A stretch of 64,000 nucleotides of DNA from Rhizopus arrhizus (GCA_024220505.1 JAKZZE010000001.1:2604001-2668000), one strand, 5' to 3'; positions 54,400 to 64,000 are shown, counted from the first letter of the stretch. Notes: a model not told the origin generated them from the letters alone. Program-made: numbers and translations.

Positions 54400-55750
54400 A
54401 GTTCCTCTCCTTTTTCTTACTTAATAAATAGTAGTTATTAGCTATTGACTTCTTACTGTTTTCATATTATAAGTACCAAATATCTCAGAATTCTCGTACT
54501 TCTGAGGCGTCTTCTTGGAGGTCTGTAGTAAATCTTTTCAAACGTATTTGCGTTTCGGCTCCAGTTTGCATGATCTTTGACCTGGTTAATAGAGGCTCCC
54601 GGCATCACCGCCTTTGTACTTGTTGCTGACCGCAACGAATGTGCTCTGTATCGTCTGTCTACTCCAGCTTTTTCCATAGCTGTTTGAACCTGTTTACCGA
54701 CCGTACTTGGTTGAACAGAAGTAGTTGGTTTGGTATCTTCCTCTAAATACCCCAAAAACAAGGTATGATCTACTGCTAAATGTTGTCTATGTTGGTTTGT
54801 CAATTCCATAAAACGAAACAAGTTTCGGACGAAACATGGATCTTCTTCTTGGATCACTCCTAGTTGGATACTCTTGGTACTGATTTCTTTTGGCTGGCGA
54901 ATATGTAACCAGACACTATAGGGAACGCCGTCTGTGTGCGTAAATTGAATATCTCTACATTGGATCGGTCCCACATCTGATCTCGGTCTTCACATTGTAT
55001 TTATACATACCAACAAAATTACCTTTAGTTGTAATTGCCCCAAATTCAGGACGGTTGAAGGTGATAACTCTTTTCGAATGTATAAAATTAAAATGTTGAT
55101 ATTCCAAGTTTCAAGTTTGTTCACGATAGGTATACGAACTTCAGTATCCTTTTTTGCTTTGGAAAACATTGTGATTTCAGGCTGGGAAGCAAGAAGTGGT
55201 TGATTTGGATGTAATTTTGAATATACCGATGCAATCGCTGAGCGGTAACCATTCACCATCTGAGCATTTAACCTGATATGTTCTATTAGGAAACCTAATA
55301 CATTCGATACATTATACTCCTCTGGATCTTGAATTGGTATTTGCTTTTGGCACCAATGAAAAAATTTCTTCCAAATTCCATTGTAAGCTCTGTGTGTATT
55401 GTAACGATTCGCCTTCAAGAAAAATTCTTCAGTACGTTTACCGATCCCATCGGAAGTCCACTTGTTGCTGATAAGCACCAAGCGGCTACTATCTAGTTCT
55501 TTCTTATCTTGAATATCAACGGTAGCTATCGATGTTTCATTTGTAATAGTGTCGGAAACCAGTATTGGGTCGGCCACCACGGGGTGACCAATACCACTTT
55601 CTTCAACTTTATCGACCGAATTTGTCGTAAAACCTTTGGTATCAGTTGCCATGGTGTAAACAGGTACAAACCCTTCTTGTGCCAGTCTTGGCGAAAAGCA
55701 TCCACTGCCCTGGCTTCTGGATCTACCCTGATTTATCCAAGAATAGAAAG
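54400..55750 (-). mobile_element. DIRS-like tyrosine-recombinase retrotransposon, 5'-truncated
   Basis: The minus strand carries the end of an RT/RNase H polyprotein (about 55750-55560: DPEARAVDAFRQDWHKKGLY, LFTPWQLIPKVLRQI), overlapped in another frame by a tyrosine-recombinase gene (55652-54462), the overlapping arrangement typical of DIRS elements. The reverse transcriptase core is missing. A sequence from the 3' terminus (about 54408-54484) recurs inverted at 63786-63866, as expected for a terminal repeat. No direct LTRs are visible. Confidence 0.75.
54462..55652 (-). pseudogene. Tyrosine recombinase of the DIRS-like element, one nonsense codon
   Basis: One continuous frame broken only by TGA at 54992-54990. 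Before it come a SAM-like core-binding domain (NTHRAYNGIWKKFFHWCQKQ, VLGFLIEHI, NGYRSAIASVYSKLHPNQP) and LVCINTM; directly after it comes RPRSDVGPIQ, which carries the first catalytic Arg. Relatives usually have TMWRPRSDV here, so TGG to TGA is the likely change. Further on are HSLRSATSTKA (His and second Arg), VKDHANWS (His/Trp) and FEKIYYRP with the Tyr nucleophile. All other catalytic residues persist. The enzyme would integrate circular cDNA. ATG at 55652 is the first start and overlaps the RNase H tail. Confidence 0.75.
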
Positions 55751-56284
55751 GAACAAGAGAGGACGAGACTCGATAAAGAGATTGTTTTATTTAATAAGAA
55801 AATGATACTCTATTTATACTTTTCATACACGGATAATATTTCATGTCATGGATGAATAATTAATGAGTATGATATAACTAATGACAATAGATAAAGGTTA
55901 CGTGTTCTTCCATTGTCATCTTTGTCATCATAAGCATTTATCCATAGAATACTCGTATATGATTGACTGCGATTGACTGTGATTTAGTCCCTGGATTTAA
56001 TATAATTTAACCGTGCAATTACGCAGCATCTTATCCTTAATGAAGATTATCCGAATTAACCTGTAGCCTATCTATTGGATATATTTTACATGTAGCTTAT
56101 TAATATTGTTTTCATATCGAGTTATGAATGATGGATACATCAACGAGTCTCAAAAACGAGTAAGGACAAGGAATAAACAAGGGATTCCGGAAAGCCGAAG
56201 TGAAGAAGCACACGTCGATGGTAATACGGGTGTATCCGGTCATATGCTTTCTCTTTCTCTAGCAATACTGAAACTTACGGCAGA
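55751..56284. other. Spacer between DIRS-like element and LINE
   Basis: AT-rich, no supported gene. The frame at 56106-56294 (plus) has no recognisable similarity. The junction with the LINE at about 56285 is abrupt. Confidence 0.35.
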
Positions 56285-58020
56285 TCCGGTATGACCTGTT
56301 GCAGGTTGGACATAAGGGTTTGGTTCAACCATCCATTGTCAGAGATCAGGCGACATGGGAGAAAACCTGTCTGGTATGGGTTAATCAACTGAAGTAAGTA
56401 TCGATTCAGACGATTGGACAGCAGTTTTGTGAACAGCTTTGCATCAGTGTTAATGAGCGAAAGTGGACGCCAGTTTGACAGTAGCAGTGGATCATCCTTC
56501 TTAAAACAGCAGAATCATCCATGTCTGTTGCCAGGAAGGAGGGATTATACCCACGAAGGCGTATCTGATGGCCACCAATAGGAGCCGTCGGAAAGGAAAG
56601 AATATCTCAGAGAGAAGCTTATACACTTCGAATAATATGACATCTAAACCAGGAACTTTACCAAGAGGTGCATATTGAAGGAAATTCACCACATCAGAGT
56701 CGGAAGAAGCTAAAGTCAAAGTGGCGACGTGAGAGGGCGTAAGCTTAACATCATTTGGTATACTTTCTATGAGAGTATACAAGTTCTGATAAAATGAATG
56801 GAATCCCTGAAGGATATCCGGTGTCTTTTGAAAGACGGCAACTGTTGAGGAGCAACGGAGAGCTTCAATTATCTGTTGAGTTTGTCGTTCTTTAATCGCT
56901 CGAAAAAACACTTGTTATTCTGCTCGCCTTTCTCGTGCCATCGAGTGGCTGAGTGCAGCATGCAATGATAAGTATCTCTTTGCGTTTGTATATCTATACG
57001 CTTCTCCAAAGCCTCTACTTCATATAATACATATTTACACTCAATTCTTTGTGCTATCGAGAGAAAGCTGCTTCGTTTTCGCTGTAAATCAATGACCGCC
57101 TTTTTCGTCCTTGCTTTATGACCTCGACTATAAGATTGTGCTGTGGCCTTTAATATGTTTTTAAAGTATTCCCATTGAAGTTGTACCGAAGAGGGTTGTG
57201 CCTTAATCGTCTCGAAGAAAGTGTGGATGGTACAGTGAAGCAATTGTACAAAGGATTCGTCCATCAAAAGACTTGTGTTGAAGCATCAGGCTCCAGGACC
57301 CATATCTTCATGAGACGGCAGAAGGTCGGCGATGAGAAGGCTATGGTCAGTCCATGCGGTCGGGAGGAACGTGTTGAGAGCATCAGTGAGACGCGAATGG
57401 ATTGACCGGAGGCCATACATGTAATCAATGCATGAGCAGCAATCACTACTTTTGAAAGTGGGGACCCGTTCGGTAAAGCAATTGGCAAAATGTTCTTGAA
57501 GCCAGTCAAACCGGAGACGAAAGGCAAGAGGATAATGGTCATGAATTGCATAAAAATCCATATTGAAATCGCTTATGACTAGGAAGGGGTCTGTAGGTGC
57601 TTCTGGAACGAAAGGCAATGAAAGAAAGGAATCATAGAAATGTAGACGATCAGCGGGTTGAGATAGGGCATAAACGTTGATAACTTGACAAACGAGGCGA
57701 TAATTGAGGTCACAAAATGAGGCATAAATGCATCGTTCATCAAGAGAAATGGACATATTGGTAAGGACCAAGGAAAGACTGAGGAATATAATTGTGCAGT
57801 GTTTTGAAAGCAAAGGACTACTGTAAAGGAACATAAAGGAATGGAATTGATCTTGCTGTTCCGCAGACAAATGGGTTTGTGTGAGGAAAGCTGAGACTTC
57901 TTGTAGGCATAGTATATCAATATTTAGGGATCGTAAGCGTAAGTGATGAATGAATGTTTTTTTGCATGGATTTGTCGGCTTCTTTGAAAATACTGCGAGT
58001 ATTTAAAGAAGCAATACAGA
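56285..58020 (-). pseudogene. LINE ORF2 fragment: endonuclease and partial reverse transcriptase
   Basis: Endonuclease signs are CLQEVSAFL, INVYALSQPADR, LVISDFNMD (normally GDFN) and WTDHSLLIADL with the catalytic Asp-His pair. The RT portion has VPGLDVILFEVYKLL, IIPPSWQQTWMILLF, NWRPLSLINTDAK and SNRLNRYLL, corresponding to fingers motifs 0-2. It is split into at least three frames and ends before the palm. It is inactive. Confidence 0.7.
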
Positions 58021-58028
58021 TAGTCTTA

Positions 58029-59340
58029 TTATTCATTATACCCTATGGGCTGATGAGGAAGGCGTGTTCGAGCTTCCCTCCCTTTAGCTAATATGGTAGG
58101 TGTCTGAACGTCCGATTGATCTTTGGGATCAATATGCATAGCGTACCCTATTTCAAGAGGGGCATGCTTAGAGGCCAGAGTACCGTCATGTCGGTTGAAA
58201 TCAGGGCCGTCTGGTTTACGTGTCTGATCAGGTTCCATATCCATTGAAGATTCTGCATCCAAAGCCTCACACAACTCATCTAATAAGTCTTTCTCCGTTT
58301 GAAGGACAGGAGATGCAGTTTTCAGCTCGGTAGCGGACGTAGAATGTACAGCGTCCGATACTGAAACGGTCAACGCTTGGGTGTCCTGAATAAACTTATC
58401 CAATAGGTTGCCCTTGTTATCCTCAACACGCTTACAAAACCTTCTTGTATGCCTATTTTTGCCATATACATAGCACACCTGTTTCTGCATCAAAGGACAC
58501 TTAGCACGAATATGTCCAGCCTTACGACAGTAGTAGCATACTAGTTCTGCCCCTTTGTACACTGCCTGAGCAAATGTATCCCAAGCCAAATATAAATTTC
58601 TCTGCAAAGCTTGTATGGGAAGAGGAATCCCCTGCTCATCTAAGCTAGAAGAGGAAACATCCAACAAAACTGACAACTCACCCTCAAAGTACCCCTCATG
58701 TAACAGTTGCTTAGCTTAACAAACTTTTCTGTAGTACTTAAGAGAACTCAACAGATCTTCCAAAAAGGTGGCTTTTGACGGGATATGTAATAAGGCTAAC
58801 TGCAGACGGACTAAGCTACTTTCAGCGTGTACCATAGAAGAAGTGGCCTTAAAAACCATATTACTGTACACAAAACCTTCTGACAAGGTCTTTCTAGAAA
58901 CCTCAGCGTGGCGAAATCGTGCAACTAGAATGAGCTGGGCGGAACGTTGAGTTTCGTATTTGGACAGATTGCGAAATCCGTCAGCCTCCCCAAGGTGGTA
59001 TTCAATGGCCATGTAGGCATCGGTGACCTTTTCAAACAAATTATTAGAAAAAGAAAAAATGACTGATCCAAGGATTAACGTCTGCTGCACAATAGATGTA
59101 GCTTTTTGAGCCATCAGATGGTGGTGGATGTCTTCAGTTTCAAATATAGTTTCAATAGTTGGTTTGGACTGATCTGAACTGGTGAGAGGGCAACAGAAAC
59201 TTTTTACGGTTGCCACATGCGACAACATCTCTCCAAGATATTTTTGTTTGAGCAGGGAGCGAATAGTTGTTCACATCTGAAAGCTGGTCACCATTTGAAA
59301 GTGAAGAAGAACTGTAGTTAGTCTGTTCGTTGTGTAACAT
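58029..59340 (-). pseudogene. LINE ORF1, gag-like with zinc knuckles
   Basis: The N-terminal part (59340-58716, two frames) includes ISWRDVVA, IFSFSNNLFEKVTDAYMAIE and a helical region. The C-terminal part (58676-58029) has a CCHC zinc knuckle CYYCRKAGHIRAKC and a second one, CYVYGKNRHTRRFC, whose second Cys has become Tyr. A stop and frame change near 58700 separates the halves. The protein would bind element RNA. Confidence 0.7.
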
Positions 59341-59765
59341 TAGTTTATACGAAAGAACTCTATTACTGTTAACATTTTTTTTTGTACAAGTTTAAACTTT
59401 ATTGAACAATTAAAATTCCGTCACAAGTGATGTATCAAACAAAAGATCAGAGTCTTGCTGGAAAAAATTAATAGCCCCTGACAATGACCAAATTTGCGTG
59501 TGTAAGTTTTTAAAGTGTTAGACACAACTAAATATTACCAATTTTGTATTTGATGGGATTAACTTGTTTTTAATGTTGTTTTATAATATTTCAATCCGAT
59601 CTAAGGTGCTAAAACGATAAAAAAAGGAGAATAACGAAAAGATTTAATAGAAACAAATCTTCAACACCAAGTGGCTTACAAAGATGACATATCAAATAGA
59701 AAACAGTGAGTGTAAATTCAGATCTATAAATCAAGTTGAAGAAGTATTAGGTCATTTTTAATATC

Positions 59766-60470
59766 TAATTAGTACATTCACTTCATGTATGAAATATAAG
59801 AAACATTCAATCATCAAATAAGCTTGAGGTAAAGACAATTATCAAAATTGAACACAAAAGTTTTGAGAGCTATTGGTTTTTTCAAAGATTGCTTCTCTAC
59901 AAACAAAAAGAAAGAAAGAAGAAGAAAAGAAGAAGAAAACAAAAAGGAGAAAAAGAAAAAAAGGAGACGAATAAATTTTTTATTTACAAAAATAACCTAT
60001 GAACGCTGTGTCTGAAAAGACATTCCATTCCGGTCTAGTTACGAAAGAGAGAGAGAGAGGGGGGAGTATTGAAAAAATCCTTCAGTAAATAAAGATAAAA
60101 AAAATGTTGGGCGGACAAGTTGGGGCATTTTAGACTAGTGAGAAAGTTGGGCTCTTGGAGGCTGGTGGGTTGTATTGATCCATAAAAGGAAGGAGCCGTG
60201 TTCAGAAGGCATTGTTGTAAAGTTGGAGTGGTTTTGGTGTTATAGACATTCCAGTTCTAGAAAGATTTGGGTGAGGATAGGCCATTTGAAGTTTCCGGCC
60301 CGTATGATCTTGCGCGAGGTTGTGGGCTAAGGGGATAGAAAGAATGAAGAACAAAAAAGTAATGGTTTCAGGGGGATTCTGTGTTCAAATTTGATAATTG
60401 TCTTTACCTCAAGCTTATTTGATGATTGAATGTTTCTTATATTTCATACATGAAGTGAGTGTACTAATTA
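59766..60470. mobile_element. Non-autonomous element with 90-bp inverted ends
   Basis: The arms 59766-59855 and 60381-60470 are inverted repeats of about 90 bp with only two differences that I can see; both contain CATGTATGAAATATAAGAAA and AAGCTTGAGGTAAAGACAAT. The 525 bp between them are purine-rich at the left and encode nothing recognisable. A diverged relative of one arm is at about 37423-37510 (GAAATATAAGAAACATTCAA), where the adjoining piece is rearranged. This looks like a MITE-type element. Target duplications were not identified. Confidence 0.7.
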
Positions 60471-60835
60471 TAATTTGGTATGCCATCTAATTAACTATAT
60501 TAAGGGGGGTAGAAAGGGTTAGTTGAATCCATGTAAAAGGTCTGTTTCTAGATCTTCAGAAATTTAACAACCCTTCTTTTCTTTACTTGTAACAGATAAG
60601 CTGTAGTGCAATTAATAAAGAGAAATAAATAAAAAGAAAGGAAACATAGGCCAAAGTTATAAAAGTGATATTTTATAATTCAATATTTACTCATCCATTT
60701 ATGAAAGCATTAATTAAATATTACTTGGCTGTTCAGCACAGTAAGAGAAATACCTTTGTCTTTTCTCCTTGTTTTTATGAAAAAACGGATTTTATCCAAT
60801 TGAGCGCAAAAAAATAAAATAAATAAATAAAAAAG

Positions 60836-61190
60836 ACAACCGCCCGGACAAGATTAATCAAAACAAGAAAAAGAAAACAAAAGACATTTAAGGAATAAGG
60901 GCAAAAAACGTGAAAGAGAAAGAGAAAGTAAGGGGTAAAGGAATCAGAAAGTTAAAGATGAGAGCTGAACTAACAAAGGAAGCGTTCATCAAGAAAAGTG
61001 GTACTCTAAGGAAGACATTCATGTTGTTTTGTCAACCTCAAAAAGTGTAGGAAGATTATTAAAAAGAAATGATGATAGATAAGGGATAGTTGCAGAAAGG
61101 CAAAGCTATTGATGTCTATCATAACAATTGACAACATATGAACGTGTGAGCACACATGAGGGAAGTCTAGGGCTAGAATTTGATTTGCAT
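60836..61190. repeat. Non-coding interspersed repeat, copy B
   Basis: Direct-orientation counterpart of 48430-48775 with scattered substitutions and a few small indels. Here it stands without a transposase relic beside it, so the repeat is probably an independent unit. Confidence 0.75.
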
Positions 61191-62178
61191 CCCCATTTTC
61201 CGAAACTTTACAATGCAATATGAAAAAAGAGCGAACTGGTCAAGTTCTTTCTGTACTAGTTCCAACCTTCATGGTTGTTTTCTGTTTGCTTGTCCGTAGG
61301 TTTAACCCTGTTATTAAAAATGTTTATTATGATGACCAGCTAAAATACAGAATCCGAATAACACCCTTATACAAAAAAAAATTGATCTCCAGTCATCTCA
61401 TTGTTTACATCAACACACATTCAAGGGCTGTTACACAAAACACTGATCGCTCCTGAAAGTTGATAGTTTAATCAAATGTTCAAAATCATAATTCCTTAAA
61501 AAATGTCAAAATACAAAAACAAAGTCAATTGACTATTTTATCAGTAAAAGCATAAATGAACAGTTTATCTTTATTTATCAAACGTTCATAATTTATTTAA
61601 TAAAGCTTATTTCAATTGTAAAACTCATAAATAATAACAGAAAAAGAAAAATTAAATTAACGTGGAATTGTTTCATTAATCTTAGACAGCTTTTTTTTAG
61701 AAAAGAATGAAAGGGGAAATGCAAGGATCTTCCATACATTATGTATAGCATTGGAATAATAAGAAGCATCTGTTTTTGTATAACACTAGTTTTGGATTAT
61801 GCATATGTTGGATAGTTCATTCGCCTTTTTTGTATAATGAAAATTGTACAGTACACTTATAACTGAGATTGATAGTTATTTTTATTTTTAGGGAGATTGT
61901 ATAGTTGAAGAAGGCCAAAAAGTGCACCGCTATTACCGATACACATTGTTACCTCCATTTTTGAAAAGATGAAGATGTACTGTCCGCAATAAAACCATAT
62001 CTCTCATTATCATGTGTGGATTTCTACATGTTTTAAGAAAAAATAAAGAAGATCAAAAAAGGTTGTATAGCAGACAAAATCGCATGTTACACGAAACAAT
62101 ATGTTACACGGTTTTTTTAATTTGAAAGGACTAGGAGAAAAGACGAAAGGGACTTACGACGATCCAAAATCAACTATC

Positions 62179-62188
62179 TATATAAAGG
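62179..62188 (+). promoter_or_regulatory. TATA box of paralogue copy 5
   Basis: CTATATAAAGG lies 44 bp upstream of the copy 5 start codon and is followed by a T-rich leader. Copies 2 and 4 have TATA-like motifs at a similar distance. The short spacing implies a short 5' leader. Confidence 0.5.
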
Positions 62189-62216
62189 CCTTTTTTTTAT
62201 TTAAATTTCTTTTCTT

Positions 62217-63780
62217 TTTATCATCTTACTTATGTCTGAACAGAATATATCATTTGGCTCATTTATGAATTCAAGTTTTCAAGATATGGCTGCCATACTT
62301 GGCCTACTATGGATAGAAATGTGTAATAGAAATGCTACTTTGACTTTGTCAAAAGGCTACATGTTCCCTGCTTCCTGTGGTATGTCAATGTTTGGTGTTC
62401 TCAGTCTCTCAAAGTATCACTTGGAATCATCATTGCCTGAACGAATTGTGAAGAATATGGGAATAGATCGATCTAGATTTGACAAGTATAAGTTGAAGGA
62501 AAAGGTAGAAGAACAGATAGCATCAATTTCGAATGAAAAACTGCTTTGGTTAAGAATGCATGGCGCGAAGATATACTTGGATGCACCTGCATTGAACAAA
62601 AGCTGGTGGGTACTCTCCCTTGTTTCATGCTTTGGTTTATCTTGTCTCAACTTTGTTCCTTACATACCTCATTACTATCATACTCCTTCCTTGGATTACA
62701 TTTATTTTCCCTTGCTTTTGACTGCTTCAACCTTTGTTGCTTCTTTTGTTTGTTGTGTAGACTCCATTCTGATGCTCTCTGGATCCTTTGATCTTTATAC
62801 CATTGATCAAAATATGGAGTCCCTTTTATTGCCCCATCATTTTGGTAATAGATATGCCATGATCGTTACTTCTATTATTGGCTGTGTTTCTGCTTTGGGT
62901 ATCGTTGTTGGCTATATAGGTTCCTACTTGGTGGTTCGACAAATGGAAAACATGGATACATGCTTATGGCTTGGTTTACAATTTGTTTTGTGTTTCTCGC
63001 GACTGATAATCTGGTCTCTGAATACCGAAAAAGACGACATCAAAAAGATTGACTTGAGAGTCAAGATGGATCGAGAGGATGAAAAAATAATTGATGCTTT
63101 CCAAAAGGCTTTTGCAATAACTAAAGAAAAGGCAGAGGATATATTCAAAAGAATCGAAAAAGGCGACTGCTTTATTGCTTTCAAAGCGATGGATCTTTAT
63201 CTTCAAATCAAAGAGTGCTGTTATGAGGATGACGATGGTATCGAAGCATATTGCAGAAACAGAGATATATTTGTAAAATGGAACAAGAAGGAAGATGAAT
63301 ATGAAGAGATTGCTATTCTTTGTAATGGACAAGGCATTATGTTGAGCAAGGCTGATATGCTAACTATCGAAATTGCCGGAGAGTATTGCGAAAACTATGA
63401 TGGGAACGGCTTGAGGGAATTGAATGGGATTATTACACACTACGTCAGAAGGATGTCTGGAGAAGAAAACGCACGGTACTTGTGTGAAGAATTCGAATTA
63501 CAGCTTTATGATAGACATGGCATTGGTGATGATGAACTTACAAATACCATCAATATGCTCAAGAAAGTATGCAAACGATTTGATTATATTCAAAGTTCTC
63601 GTCTTATATTCAAGAATATATTGAAAGATGAGCCCGATCAATTATATGGTGTTATAAATCTATAGTGTAAACAAACCTATTGTTAGTCGTACTGTATGAT
63701 ATTGTCATTTTTATGTCGTTTTTATGTTATTTTATGTTATTTTATGTTATTATATGTTATGCATTTAAATAAAGGGTGGT
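62217..63780. repeat. Right arm of the 1.57-kb inverted duplication (copy 5)
   Basis: Inverted counterpart of 51747-53323, including the gene and the ATTTTATGTT-type microsatellite at about 63710-63762, which differs in unit number from the left arm. Similarity ends at the AATAAAGGGTGGT boundary, directly next to a DIRS-like terminal sequence. Confidence 0.75.
62232..63665 (+). CDS. Intronless multi-pass membrane protein, paralogue copy 5
   Basis: A complete 477-residue frame, the only family member on the plus strand and about 97% identical to copy 4. Differences by eye include QDMAA for QDVAA, HGAKIYL for HGAQIYL, SWWVLS for SWWILS, LRVKM for LRFKM and a cluster in GNGLRELNGIITHY. Topology and the closing YGVINL are as in the other copies. 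A TATA box lies 44 bp upstream. No function is recognised. Confidence 0.8.
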   Translation: MSEQNISFGSFMNSSFQDMAAILGLLWIEMCNRNATLTLSKGYMFPASCGMSMFGVLSLSKYHLESSLPERIVKNMGIDRSRFDKYKLKEKVEEQIASISNEKLLWLRMHGAKIYLDAPALNKSWWVLSLVSCFGLSCLNFVPYIPHYYHTPSLDYIYFPLLLTASTFVASFVCCVDSILMLSGSFDLYTIDQNMESLLLPHHFGNRYAMIVTSIIGCVSALGIVVGYIGSYLVVRQMENMDTCLWLGLQFVLCFSRLIIWSLNTEKDDIKKIDLRVKMDREDEKIIDAFQKAFAITKEKAEDIFKRIEKGDCFIAFKAMDLYLQIKECCYEDDDGIEAYCRNRDIFVKWNKKEDEYEEIAILCNGQGIMLSKADMLTIEIAGEYCENYDGNGLRELNGIITHYVRRMSGEENARYLCEEFELQLYDRHGIGDDELTNTINMLKKVCKRFDYIQSSRLIFKNILKDEPDQLYGVINL

Positions 63781-63785
63781 TGTGA

Positions 63786-63866
63786 TATTTGGTACTTATA
63801 TGAAAACAGCAAGAAGTCAATAGCTAACAACTACTATTTATTAAGTAAGAAAAAGGAGAGGAATTA
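63786..63866 (+). repeat. Isolated DIRS-like terminal sequence
   Basis: This stretch is the inverted counterpart of about 54408-54484: TATTTGGTACTTATA, GAAAACAG-AAGAAGTCAAT, AACTACTATTTATTAAGTAA and GAAAAAGGAGAGGAA occur in both. In the DIRS-like element it lies just after the recombinase stop. Here no recombinase accompanies it, so it is a solo end or the edge of another copy continuing past the window. Confidence 0.65.
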
Positions 63867-64000
63867 GTATTTTTTTTCAGGGGATAGCACTCATATTAAT
63901 TATCTAATTTATTTAAACGGAGTTACAAAATTGAAATATGAATGGGATTAGTGAAGGGAAAGAGGGTTAAATAGTAATAAATAATGTGAATGATTAGAAA
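63867..64000. other. AT-rich window end
   Basis: No gene or recognised repeat in the last 134 bp. Confidence 0.4.

Larger units (their letters stand above)
56285..59340 (-). mobile_element. LINE retrotransposon, minus strand, lacking its 3' part
   Basis: Reading from 59340 downward: a degenerate ORF1 (about 59340-58029), an APE-type endonuclease (about 58020-57290), a linker (57267-56870) and the start of the reverse transcriptase (56911-56285), which includes NWRPLSLINTDAKLFTKLLS and LNRYLLQLINPYQTGFLP. The sequence stops before the catalytic YADD box. Several frame changes separate the parts (near 59200, 58700, 57280 and 56900). Loss of the 3' side is unusual for LINEs, which normally lose the 5' side, so a deletion or later insertion probably removed it. 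Confidence 0.8.
59341..62216. other. Repeat-bearing spacer upstream of copy 5
   Basis: No gene is supported. It contains an inverted-repeat element (59766-60470), the second copy of a non-coding repeat (60836-61190) and purine-rich simple sequence (59900-59975, GA repeat near 60046-60065). The plus-strand frame 61220-61456 has no recognisable family. Confidence 0.45.

Noticed and set aside
30664..63665. Calling the paralogue array an allorecognition or immune locus
   Set aside because: Only clustering, mosaicism and intact frames support it. No death-fold, NACHT, kinase or nuclease domain was recognised.

Overview
The window looks like nuclear DNA of an early-diverging fungus, most likely Mucoromycota and probably Mucorales. 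It is AT-rich. Genes carry many short GT-AG introns of about 40-70 nt, several with a TACTAAT-like branch point. The housekeeping proteins are clearly eukaryotic and fungal (Sec66, Sec9, Atg12, Trm82, RNA polymerase I A190, uL6m), and the repeats include DIRS-like, LINE and Tc1/mariner relics. I cannot name the genus. Intron positions were set by hand from splice sites, reading frame and recalled family motifs; no alignment was run.

Positions 1-28,760 form a compact housekeeping arm. In order it holds the 5' end of eS10 (-), a protein with two histone-fold-like blocks and a disordered tail (+), SEC66 (+), a decayed multi-pass membrane protein (+), a GDSAGG esterase (+), a mitochondrial carrier with an apparent frameshift (+), TRM82/WDR4 (+), a NIPA-type Mg transporter (-), a coiled-coil protein (+), ATG12 (-), SEC9/SNAP-25 (-), RNA polymerase I largest subunit (+), mitoribosomal uL6m (+), a METTL25-like methyltransferase (-) and myo-inositol oxygenase (-). 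These genes share a neighbourhood rather than a pathway.

Positions 28,760-64,000 are an accessory, repeat-rich arm. Its backbone is five intronless paralogues of about 475-485 residues at 30.7, 34.8, 40.0, 51.9 and 62.2 kb. Each has a conserved N-terminus, about four membrane segments and a roughly 220-residue soluble C-terminal half. I do not recognise a function. Flanking DNA is duplicated with the genes; copies 4 and 5 are about 97% identical and lie in opposite orientation around a block of retroelement relics; copy 2 is a mosaic of the two subfamilies.

Between the paralogues lie a LINE 3' fragment (42.6-43.6 kb); a Tc1/mariner relic with intact 35-bp termini and TA duplications (43.9-47.3 kb) into which a unit with 278-bp inverted repeats, identical by eye, is nested (44.0-46.9 kb); a second Tc1/IS630-like relic; a PIF1-like helicase relic; a DIRS-like element with one nonsense codon in its tyrosine recombinase; and a longer LINE on the minus strand lacking its 3' part. 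The nested unit carries a gene of a family I recall as common in Mucorales, itself broken by a 98-bp insertion with a GTAC target duplication. The two most interesting objects are the membrane-protein paralogue array and the nested inverted-repeat unit.
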